A DNA stretch of 8,498 nt from an uncultured Eubacteriales bacterium. GTDB taxonomy: Bacteria; Bacillota; Clostridia; Christensenellales; CAG-138. The number at the start of each line of letters is the position of its first letter. The stretch's first letter is position 1. The notes beneath the pieces are model-generated. The model did not search any database, was not told the origin of the DNA, and saw only the letters and a list, made by a program, of their open reading frames with translations. The DNA lies in contig UQOG01000088.1 of the NCBI GenBank assembly GCA_900542615.1, positions 1 through 8,498 on the forward strand. The letters run 5' to 3'. The translations under genes and the position numbers were made by a program. Positions 1 to 7,400 of the stretch are shown piece after piece.

Positions 1-10
1 TATTAACACT

Positions 11-205
11 ATGATGAAAATGCAGAAAATAATTAGTGCCATGAACAGTCCTTCTAACAATTCTGGTGTAAATTTACTTCGTTCGTTAAAACCATATTTG
101 AAGCCCAGCAGGCAGGCAAAAGTTGATGAATACATTCAATTATTTAATATGGAGAAGGTTTTCGAATTAATGAGGCAATCTGGTGGTGATAAGAATGGTA
201 GCTAA
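11..205 (+). CDS. Small helical protein of unknown function, possibly 5'-truncated by the window edge
   Basis: I do not recognise this 64-residue protein with certainty. After a polar N-terminus it has a basic, probably helical stretch (LLRSLKPYLKPSRQAKVDEY, about residues 22-41), then a second amphipathic stretch ending in VFELMRQSGGD. There is no signal peptide, membrane segment or cysteine. From memory, short clostridial proteins with a similar LLxxLKPYLxxxRQxKVD pattern exist, but I cannot confirm homology. The frame has no stop between the window edge and the ATG, and the 10 bases upstream hold no ribosome binding site, so the true start may lie outside the window; ATGs at 14, 20 and 41 are alternatives. 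The gene is AT-rich (about 30-40% GC by line). Its TAA stop overlaps the start of the next gene by 11 nt, which suggests coupled translation and a shared role. That it is a real gene is supported mainly by this overlap. Confidence 0.6.
   Translation: MMKMQKIISAMNSPSNNSGVNLLRSLKPYLKPSRQAKVDEYIQLFNMEKVFELMRQSGGDKNGS
182..188 (+). promoter_or_regulatory. Ribosome binding site that decides the start of the M23 gene
   Basis: GGTGGTG matches the ideal GGAGGTG at 6 of 7 bases and lies 6 nt before the ATG at 195. It sits inside the last codons of the preceding small gene. This favours ATG 195 over the GTG codons at 183 and 186, which lie within the site itself. Confidence 0.65.
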
Positions 206-869
206 TTATCCATACTTCGGGCTTCCAAATTATATGCGTTATATGAATCCAAGTGCTTATAAAAATATACAACAGCAAAAGCAAGAATACATACGAAATA
301 ATAGTAGAGCTCAACCACAAAATAAAAATCCATATTATTCCACCCCATATACTCAAAGTAATAGACAAAATTCACAAACGTCAATGAATTCTCGTGATAA
401 CCTAAATTATCGACCTTCATCATACAAAAGCAATATTACTAAACCCAAAAAAGAAAAAGCCAGCGCCCCAGTAAAGGGTACGCTGCAATGGCCCTTTGCC
501 ATGGATGAGCTGGTATATTCCGAAACCCTGGGCCAGTGGATGACCCATAGCGGCATCGACATCGCCGCGCCCAAGGGTACCGCTGTATACGCCGTATGGG
601 GCGGCCGGGTGGACCGGGTCTACACGGACGACGCCCTGGGGGTGATGGTGGAGCTGGATCACGGGGATGGCCGTATCAGCGTTTACGGCAACCTGGACCC
701 GGATCTCCCCGTGGAGGAGGGCCAGCGCCTGCAAGCCGGGGACCTGGTGGGAGCCGTTGGGGATACGGCGGTGGCGGAATGCGGCGCGGCCGCCCATCTG
801 CACTATGAGCTGTATGTGGACGGCAAGGCCGTGGACCCCTTGGCGTATATCCTGCTGATCGAGGAATAA
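195..869 (+). CDS. M23/LytM-type metallopeptidase domain protein (SpoIIQ-like) with an Asn/Gln/Tyr-rich N-terminal half
   Basis: This 224-residue protein has two unlike halves. Residues 1-88 are low-complexity and rich in Asn, Gln, Tyr and Ser, ending in a Lys-rich KPKKEK stretch; they look disordered and contain no signal peptide or membrane helix. Residues 95-220 form an M23 (LytM) fold. The zinc motif HxxxD is HSGID (H118, D122), the HxH motif is HLH (H201, H203), and H156 is in the expected central region. M23 enzymes cut peptide cross-bridges of peptidoglycan; some relatives, such as SpoIIQ, act mainly as scaffolds in the engulfing spore septum. The TLGQW-HSGIDIA-G-V pattern resembles clostridial SpoIIQ-type domains, which is recognition from memory. 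With all ligands present, activity is plausible, but no export signal is visible. Codon use changes at codon 88/89 (base 459): G or C ends 17 of 88 codons before and 107 of 136 after. The gene overlaps the upstream small gene by 11 nt and converges on addA. Confidence 0.85.
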   Translation: MVANYPYFGLPNYMRYMNPSAYKNIQQQKQEYIRNNSRAQPQNKNPYYSTPYTQSNRQNSQTSMNSRDNLNYRPSSYKSNITKPKKEKASAPVKGTLQWPFAMDELVYSETLGQWMTHSGIDIAAPKGTAVYAVWGGRVDRVYTDDALGVMVELDHGDGRISVYGNLDPDLPVEEGQRLQAGDLVGAVGDTAVAECGAAAHLHYELYVDGKAVDPLAYILLIEE

Positions 870-922
870 GGGGCGGGCTTGGGCTTTTAGTCCCGGCTCG
901 CTGGGGCGCAGGTCCCCGTTAC

Positions 923-960
923 GGCCCCGGGGGGGCGGCGGGGGCGCGCAGCGCCCACAA
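923..960 (+). repeat. Dispersed GC-rich repeat, copy A (G-run head plus small hairpin)
   Basis: This 38-base unit aligns without gaps to 8380-8417 at 32 of 38 positions. It has a run of seven G (929-935), CGGCGGG, a 6-bp stem GGGCGC/GCGCCC (942-947 with 951-956, loop GCA) and then ACAA. Relative to copy B, the mismatches fall in the head (925, 928), the loop (948, 949) and one pair of stem bases (943 and 955). That pair is G-C here and C-G in copy B, so pairing is preserved. A larger hairpin follows directly in both copies. Confidence 0.75.
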
Positions 961-1007
961 AGCAGCAGGCGGACACCCATGGGCGTCCGCCTGCTGCTTT
1001 GGTTTTT
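958..1007 (+). terminator. Rho-independent terminator of the M23 gene
   Basis: Bases 958-974 pair perfectly with 985-1001 (17 bp, CAAAGCAGCAGGCGGAC and its complement) around a 10-base loop containing CCCATGGG. One base later comes TTTTT at 1003-1007. The plus-strand M23 gene ends 89 bases upstream of the stem. On the minus strand the same stem lies downstream of addA but has no T-tract after it, so it would be weaker in that direction. Confidence 0.85.
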
Positions 1008-1031
1008 CCCGGGGCGGAGCCCCGGGAAAAA
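1003..1031. repeat. 13-bp perfect palindromic hairpin downstream of addA
   Basis: TTTTTCCCGGGGC (1003-1015) pairs with GCCCCGGGAAAAA (1019-1031) around a 3-base loop. Its left TTTTT is also the T-tract of the preceding terminator, so the two structures compete for those bases. Read on the minus strand, it is the first stable structure after the addA stop (21 nt away) and may protect the 3' end or help end the transcript. The core CCCGGGGC-nnn-GCCCCGGG resembles the stem at 8416-8444. Confidence 0.7.
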
Positions 1032-1051
1032 CGCCGCCGCCCCCCCGGGGC

Positions 1052-4000
1052 CTAAACGGGGACCGCCTCCCCGGTGCGCAGCAGGGCCACGTAGCGTTCC
1101 TTTACGGGCTTGCGGGTGATCTCGGCCAAGGCCAGGGCATAGAGCTGCAGCTGGCGCACATGGGCCTGGGCGGCCTGCTGTTCCTGGCCGGGGGAGACGA
1201 AATCCGTCTTATAATCCACCAATACCCAGCCGTCCGGCTCCAGGAAGCAGCAGTCGATGCTGCCCTGGAGCAGCACGTGCTCCCGGCTGCCGGCAAAGCC
1301 CAGGGCCTGGGCGGGCAGGCGGCAGCTGAAGGCCAGCTCCCGCTCCACCTGCTGGGCCCTGCAAAGGCGCTGGCCCAGGCTGCTTTGGAAGAAGGCGGCG
1401 ATGGCGGGGGCGTAGACCGCGTCAGCCTGGGCGGGGGAGAGCAGGCCCTGGCTTTGGAGTGCTTGCAGCGAAGCCCGCACCGAAGCGGCGGTATGGGGCT
1501 GCAGGGGGATGTGCTCCATGAGGATATGGGCGGCGGTGCCCCGCTGGGTGGGCGTAAGGGGCTGGTTTTCCAGCATGAAGGCGGGGCAGCGCTCCAAGGT
1601 GGGGGGGTTCCCCACCAGGGCGGATACGGTGACCTTGCTGGGCAGGCGGGTATCCTGGGGAAAGGGGTAAGCCCAATTCAACCGCGCCGCCAGCTGGGGA
1701 TCCGGAGGCGCGCTGCAAGCGGCCGCGGCAAAGGCGCGGTATTGATCGGGGTCCAGCACAGCCGACCCCTGGACGGGGGCTACCCCGGGATGCAGATAGC
1801 AGGCCAGCCCCGTGTCCGGGCCCGGCTGGGGCTGATGGGGGATGCCGGCGGCCTGGCGCAGGGCCTGGGCCCCGGGCTCCTGGAGGACGGCGGGCAGCAC
1901 CCAATCCAGGAAGGAGCGGGCCAGGAGGCTGTTGCCGGGGGAAAGCTGGGCCCGGGCCCGCTGGAGGGCAGCCAAGGGGTCCGGCAGGGCGCACAGGAGG
2001 ATCAGGTGGGAAACGGCCCGGGTCATGGCCACATACAGCACCCGCATCTGCTCCGCCACGGCCCGGTCGGCGGTTTGGCTGGCGATGGCGCTGTAATAGA
2101 GGTTTTTCAGCCGGGCGTTGCGGCATACGGGCTTGAGGCCGATGCCCAGGGCCGGGTCCAGCACCAGGGGCTGGGAGGCGTCCCGCAGGTTGAAGCCCTT
2201 GCCCAGGCCCGCCAGGAACACCACCGGGAATTCCAGGCCCTTGCTTTTGTGGATGGACATCACCCGCACCACATCCGCGCCGCCCACCTGGGCGGCCCCC
2301 ATCCGGTCCGTGTCCTTGGCCCGGTCCATGAACCGGAGGAAGGCGCCGAGGCCCTGGCCATTTTGGGCCCATTGCTCCGCCCGCTCCAGCAGGGCGGTCA
2401 GGTTGCCCCGGCGGGCGGCGCCGCCGGGCAGGGCCCGCACGTAGCGGGCAAAGCCCGTATCCTCCAGCAGCCGGGCGATCAGGGCGGGGAGGGAGAGCAA
2501 GGCCGCCTGCTCCTGCCAGAGGGATAGCCGGGCCAGGAAGCCCGCCGCCTTATGGCCCAGGGGGGTATCGTCTTGGGCGGCGGACAGGAGGGAATCCAGG
2601 CAGGGGCGGTCCTGCCCGCCGGCCCGGAGCCGGATCAGCTCCTCCGTGGAAAAGCCGCCGATGGGGCTGCGCAGCACGCTCAATAGGGGGATATCCTGCC
2701 GCCGGTTGTCCAAAAGCCGCAGCAGGTTCAGCATCACCTGTACCTCCACCGCCTCAAAGTAGCCGCCGGTCAGCTCCGCGTAGGCGGGGATGCCCTCCCG
2801 GGCCAGGGTGCGGGTCCAAAGCTCCGCCACCCGCTTGGGGGCGCTGTGGAGGATCACCATATCCCCATAGGAGAGGGGCCGGCCATCCGGGCCGGGCTGG
2901 CCCTTCAGGCTGCGGATCCGCTGGGCCGCCAGCCGGGCTTCCGCCTCGGCGCTTTGCAGCTGCTCGGCAAGCTCCTCCGGATCCAGGCAGGATTCCTCGT
3001 CCTCGGGCAGGCTCTGGGCCTTGATCAGGTGTAGCTCCCCGTAGGCGGCAAGTCCGGCCCGCCCTTGGCGCAGGGCGGCTTCAGGGCCATATTGGATGCC
3101 GCCGGCTTCCCGGCCCATTACCCGGGAAAACAGGCCGTTTACCGCCTGTATGACCCCGCTGCCGGAGCGGAAGTTGGCCTGCAGGTCGATGGCCCGGCCC
3201 CCCCGGCCTTTGCGGAAGGCGGCCTGCTTGGCTAAGAACAGCCCTGGCTCCGCCATGCGGAAGCCGTAGATGGACTGCTTCACATCCCCCACCAGGAAAA
3301 GGTTGTCCCCCCGGGACACCGCCTGGATGATCCGCTCCTGCAGGGGGTTTACGTCCTGGTATTCGTCCACGAATACGTATTGGAAGCGGCTCTGGTATTC
3401 CGCCGCAATCCGGGGCTGCTGCAAAAGGCCCAGGGCCAGCCGCTCCATATCCCCGTAATCCACCAGCCCCAGCTCCCCCTTGCGGGCGGCATAGGCGGCC
3501 TGGAAATCCAGCAGCAGCCGCTGGAGCCGGGCCACGTGGGGCTCCAATTCCCGGAGCCGGGCAACGTGCTGGGAAAGGGGCAGGGCCAGCTCCTTGCCCA
3601 GCTCCTCCAATTCCCGCTTCAGGCTGTTGCGGGCCTTGACCACCGGCTCCTTCACGGCCCCCTCCGTGCCCCGGGGCCAGGAGAGCCGGCCAAAGGCCAC
3701 GCTCTTTAGCTGGGCCCCCAGGCTTTCGTAGGTATGGGGCAGCAGCAGGGCCCGCACCTGAAACAGCTCCTGGTCCAGCACCTTGGCCGCGTTGGGATAG
3801 GCTTCGGCGATCTCATCCCGCCGGTCCGCCAGGGCCTGGACCCTGGCGGCAAGCCGGCGCCTGCGGCTTTGCAGGAACACGGCCATATGGGGGGAGGCGG
3901 CAAGCCCCGCCGCATCCACTTGGTAGGCCTTATGGGCCTGGGTGAGCCAGGCCTCCATATCCGGCTGGGCGCAAAGGAATTCATAAAGCTGCTGTAGGCT

Positions 4001-4495
4001 CGAAAGGAAGGTGTCCTCGGAATCAAACAGGCTGGAAAGGCCGCTGAGCGCCCCTTCCCCATAGCCTTCCTCCAGCACCTGGTCCCATACCTCCTGCTGA
4101 AGCACCGCGGCTTGGGTCTCGTCCGCAGCCCGGAAGGCCGGGTCCAACCCGGCGGCGTGAAAATGCCGCCGGAGCACATGGGCGCAAAAGGCGTCAATGG
4201 TGGAAATACTGGCTTGGCCCACCCCGGCAGCCGCGGCATTGAGACGCTGGGCTTGGGCCTCCCAGCCGGGTTCCCGGGCCATCTGGGACAGCCGGGCACC
4301 GATGCGCTTTTTCATTTCCCCGGCCGCCGCCCGGGTAAAGGTGATCACCAGGAATTGATCCAAAGGGCAGCCCTCCGCCACCAGCCGGGCGATGCGCTCG
4401 GTGAGCACGGCGGTCTTGCCGCTGCCCGCCGCGGCGGATACCAACAGGCTGCCGGATTGGGCGATGGCCTGCAATTGTTCATCCGTCCAGTTCAT
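1052..4495 (-). CDS. addA: ATP-dependent helicase/nuclease subunit A (AddA)
   Basis: AddA is the 3'-5' UvrD-like helicase and nuclease subunit of the AddAB end-processing complex, which unwinds and trims double-strand breaks to give RecA-ready 3' tails. From the chosen start it has 1147 residues (B. subtilis AddA is about 1230). Visible motifs in order: AAAGSGKT Walker A (21-28), ITFTRAAAGEM (51-61), STIDAFCAHVLR (about 98-109), VFVDEYQD motif II (374-381), LVGDVKQSIYGFR (401-413), LQANFRS (438-444), MSIHKSKGLEFPVVFL (746-761) and VLYVAMTRA (819-827). The C-terminal RecB-type nuclease has H990, GSID (D1081), DYK (D1094, K1096) and a QLxLY motif near 1115-1119, so all catalytic residues appear present. 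ATG 4495 is chosen because GGAGG lies 6 nt upstream and the protein then begins MNWTDEQ, as family members do; ATGs at 4501 and 4519 are poorly placed. It overlaps addB by 17 nt. The stop lies in an arm of an inverted repeat. Confidence 0.97.
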   Translation of the reverse strand: MNWTDEQLQAIAQSGSLLVSAAAGSGKTAVLTERIARLVAEGCPLDQFLVITFTRAAAGEMKKRIGARLSQMAREPGWEAQAQRLNAAAAGVGQASISTIDAFCAHVLRRHFHAAGLDPAFRAADETQAAVLQQEVWDQVLEEGYGEGALSGLSSLFDSEDTFLSSLQQLYEFLCAQPDMEAWLTQAHKAYQVDAAGLAASPHMAVFLQSRRRRLAARVQALADRRDEIAEAYPNAAKVLDQELFQVRALLLPHTYESLGAQLKSVAFGRLSWPRGTEGAVKEPVVKARNSLKRELEELGKELALPLSQHVARLRELEPHVARLQRLLLDFQAAYAARKGELGLVDYGDMERLALGLLQQPRIAAEYQSRFQYVFVDEYQDVNPLQERIIQAVSRGDNLFLVGDVKQSIYGFRMAEPGLFLAKQAAFRKGRGGRAIDLQANFRSGSGVIQAVNGLFSRVMGREAGGIQYGPEAALRQGRAGLAAYGELHLIKAQSLPEDEESCLDPEELAEQLQSAEAEARLAAQRIRSLKGQPGPDGRPLSYGDMVILHSAPKRVAELWTRTLAREGIPAYAELTGGYFEAVEVQVMLNLLRLLDNRRQDIPLLSVLRSPIGGFSTEELIRLRAGGQDRPCLDSLLSAAQDDTPLGHKAAGFLARLSLWQEQAALLSLPALIARLLEDTGFARYVRALPGGAARRGNLTALLERAEQWAQNGQGLGAFLRFMDRAKDTDRMGAAQVGGADVVRVMSIHKSKGLEFPVVFLAGLGKGFNLRDASQPLVLDPALGIGLKPVCRNARLKNLYYSAIASQTADRAVAEQMRVLYVAMTRAVSHLILLCALPDPLAALQRARAQLSPGNSLLARSFLDWVLPAVLQEPGAQALRQAAGIPHQPQPGPDTGLACYLHPGVAPVQGSAVLDPDQYRAFAAAACSAPPDPQLAARLNWAYPFPQDTRLPSKVTVSALVGNPPTLERCPAFMLENQPLTPTQRGTAAHILMEHIPLQPHTAASVRASLQALQSQGLLSPAQADAVYAPAIAAFFQSSLGQRLCRAQQVERELAFSCRLPAQALGFAGSREHVLLQGSIDCCFLEPDGWVLVDYKTDFVSPGQEQQAAQAHVRQLQLYALALAEITRKPVKERYVALLRTGEAVPV

Positions 4496-7400
4496 GGCCA
4501 TCCTCCTGTTTTTTCCCAATGGCGGTCAAAAAGGCGTCCTTGTTCATGCTGCCCAAGCCTCTGGCCCGGCAGCCCAGCTGGGGGTCAAAGGCGCAGATCC
4601 CCTTGTAGCGGCAGGTTTTACAGGGGTCGGACTGCTTGTAGCGGGCCGGGGAGACCGCCGCCCCGCCCTCCATGATCCGGCCCAGGGTGTCCTTGGCCTT
4701 GGCCACGGAATAATCCACCACCGCCTGGAATTCGTCCCGGCTCACCAGGCCCTTGCCCCGGCCCGTGTCCGCCCCCGGCCCCAGCATACCCGCCGCCTCC
4801 AGCACCGGGTCGCTGAGGGTAAGGCCCTGAAGCCGGAAGGCGGCCTGGAGCCGCTCCGTCAGGGGGGCTTCCTCCTCGGGCAGGGCGGGGTCCCCCACGG
4901 GCATATAGTACATGCCCGCCGGGGCGGCAAGGGATTCCGCCGCCTCCAGGGCGGCCACGTACAGGGGCAATTGCAGCCGTAGCCCGTGATAGAGCTGGGC
5001 GTAATCAAAGGCCTGGCCCCCTTGCTTATAGTCCACCACCCGGTAATAGGCCGCACCGTCCACCTGGGCGGTATCCACCCGGTCGATGCGGCCGCTGAGC
5101 TGATAGACGGCCCCGTTCTCCAGCCGGAGGAGCAAGGGCGGGTAGGGACAGCCTTCCCCAAAGGCCACCTCGCTTTCCCCGGGCCGAAAGCCGCTATCCT
5201 TCAGCTGGGCCACCATGGCCTGGGCCGTGGCCCGCACCGCCCGCACCAGCCGGGCGGCCTTGGCCCGGCCCCGGGCGGTATCCATCAGCACCCCGCCGTT
5301 ATGGGCGGCCAGCAGGGGGGGCAGGATCCCATCCAGCAGGGCGTCCACCCGGACTTCATCCAGGGCGGCGGGGTCCTCTTCCCGGATGGCCTGTAAAAAC
5401 CCATCCAGCGCCTGGTGGCAAAAGGCCCCCTCGTCCGCCCGCCGCTCCTTGTATTCCCGCCGGGGCTGGGCCCGAAGGCCATATTGCACAAAGTGCCGGA
5501 AAGGGCAGGTATTATAGGCTTCCAGCCGGGTAGCGCTGCCCCCCGGCGCGCCTCCGTACAGCTGCAGGGCCAGGTCGTAGCCAAAGGGCGCCGGGGATAG
5601 GGCGGGGAATAGGGCCTGCTCCAGTCCGGCCAAGGTATTGGCATGGTCCGGCTGGGCGGCATAATAGCCGTATAGGGCCGCCAAACCCGCCGGCGCATGG
5701 CCGGTATCCGCCAGGGTGCGCAGCCCCCGGGCCAGGGCGTCCAGCCCTCCCGCATCGCTGCCGGGCAGGGCTGGGGCCAACTGGGTCTCTAAGGGAAGGT
5801 CCGGGAACAGGGCCTGGACCCGATCCACCATGGCCGCCGGCAGGGCTGCATCCGCCCCGGCGGACAGGGCATAGGATAGATAGAGCAATTCCCGGGGCTT
5901 GGTGAGCATCCCATATAGGTCCATATTGGCGGCCTGGGCCAACTCCTGGGTATTCTCCCAACGGGGCAGGCCCAAAGCCTCCAGCTGGGCCAGCTCCGCA
6001 TCATCGATCACCCCGTCGTCCGGGGTGTCCGGCGGGAATTTGCCCTCGTTGGCTCCCAAAATGAACAGCGCCCGCAGATCCCTGGCCCTTGTCCGGTCCA
6101 GGCTCCCCAACAGCACCTGATCCACCGTGGCGGGGATGGCCCCGATCTCATAGGCGTTAAGCCCTTCTTGGAAGATGGCCAGATACCGCCGGGTGGAAAG
6201 GGGCGTATCCCCTAAGATGGCGTGCATTTGATCCAGTACCGTGAGAATATGGGCGTATACCTGGGCGTTTTCCTCCATCCGCTCCAGCTCCCCCGCTGCC
6301 TCCAGGGCCGCCGTACGGGCTTGAAGCTGCCCGTATAGATCCAGCTCCTCCATATAGGCGAACAGGGCTTCGGTCTTGCCGGCCGCTGTGGACGCCCCCC
6401 CTAGGGCGTCCCGGAGCCGGAACAAAGGCCCCATCAGCCGCTGCCGGGCTGCTTCCGCCTGGGGCGGCGTGTCCGGCTGCCCCAGGGGCCGGGATAGGGA
6501 TTGCCCCCGAAGCCCCCAAGCCACCAGATGATTTTCCAAATATTCCCAATCGTCCCGGCTTACCCCGCACAGGCCGGTTTTCATCAGATCCAACAGGTCG
6601 TTCTGGACAAAGCCCCGGCTTACGCACCGTAGGGCGGCCATCAACAGCCGGGGCGCGGCGAAATCCGTCAGCTTATGCCGGGCATCGGAAAAGAAAGGGA
6701 TGCCCCGGGCGGAAAACGCCCGCTCCAACGGCCCCATATAGGAAGGATCTCCCGCGATCACCGCCATGTCCCGGTACCGGACGCCCGACCGGGCAGCGGA
6801 GAGCACCGCCTCCGCTGCCGCCGCCGCTTCCCCCTCCCGATCCAGGGCGGCAAACAGCCGGATGCTGCCATCCGATTTCCCGCCATAAGGGAAAAAGGGA
6901 AAGGCAAAGGCCTCCTTTTCCAAATGCGCCAACATGGGGGCGGCAAACCGGGGCGGAAAATCCGGATGGGGCAAGGCGATGGTTTGGACATGGCAGCCCC
7001 GTTCCCCGGCCATGGCCCTGAGCCGGTCCAAGGCCCGGGCCTCCCCGGCGAACAGCCCTTTGTCCCGGCTGGGATTGGGGTCCAGCCGCAGGGCGATGTG
7101 CAGGGAAGCCGCCACGTCCATCAAAAGCCCCAGGGCCCGCCAGGTTTGCTGGCCCTTGAACTCGATGCCGTCCAGCACGATGTGCTTGCCCGCAAAGGAA
7201 GAGGTGGGCAGGGCTGCGCAAAAGGCTGCAAACCCATCCTCCTCATCCAGATACCGGCCCTGCAAATACCCTTCTGTCTCCCCGTAGAGCCGGGCAAGAT
7301 CCCTTAGCTTATCCCCCAACAGATCCCCTTCCGGCAGCCCCTGGGCCGCCTGGGCCAGCTGTTCTGGGCTGATCTCGCTGCGCTTGAACCGGGTAAACAG

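Larger units (their letters stand above)
1..458. other. AT-rich segment with an abrupt right boundary inside a coding frame
   Basis: By hand count, 145 of 458 bases are G or C (about 32%), whereas bases 459-869 have 266 of 411 (about 65%) and the rest of the window stays GC-rich. The change falls within a few codons after a run of A-rich codons (aaacccaaaaaagaaaaa). The segment carries one whole or nearly whole small gene and the 5' 39% of the M23 gene. Possible explanations are a horizontally acquired segment recombined into a resident M23 gene, strong amino-acid bias of a disordered region, or a chimeric assembly. The low third-position GC argues against amino-acid bias alone. Confidence 0.75.
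911..1064. repeat. Large imperfect inverted repeat enclosing two hairpins (BIME-like locus)
   Basis: Arms 911-941 and 1034-1064 are reverse complements over 31 bp with 2 mismatches. The innermost 19 bp (923-941 against 1034-1052) are perfect and contain the core CCCCGGGGGGGCGGCG. The right arm runs into addA: its bases 1052-1064 are the TAG stop and the last codons (VPV). Between the arms lie the small hairpin 942-956, the terminator hairpin 958-1001 and the 1003-1031 palindrome. The layout, with two repeat heads facing each other around hairpins, resembles the paired REP units called BIMEs, but no family can be assigned from this window. Confidence 0.8.

Noticed and set aside
183..194. GTG at 183 as the M23 gene start
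   Set aside because: It lies inside the GGTGGTG site that serves ATG 195 with 6-nt spacing.
144..423. Two minus-strand frames encoding hydrophobic, Tyr-rich peptides in the AT-rich segment
   Set aside because: They mirror the Asn/Tyr-rich codons of the plus-strand gene. The plus strand has the overlap and ribosome binding site expected of coupled genes.
420..980. Minus-strand open frame of 186 codons
   Set aside because: It is opposite the M23 domain with its zinc motifs, runs through the terminator hairpin and has no ribosome binding site or recognisable fold.
911..1064. CRISPR array or attachment site
   Set aside because: The repeats are inverted and unevenly spaced, there are no spacers, and no integrase or cas gene is present.
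1160..2527. Long plus-strand open frame of 455 codons
   Set aside because: It is antisense to addA, whose helicase and nuclease motifs are unmistakable. Its product is Gly/Gln/Ala-rich with no domain, and such open frames are usual opposite GC-rich genes.
4496..4519. addA starting at ATG 4519 or 4501
   Set aside because: GGAGG at 4502-4506 lies downstream of the first and directly against the second. ATG 4495 has proper spacing and the family-like N-terminus.
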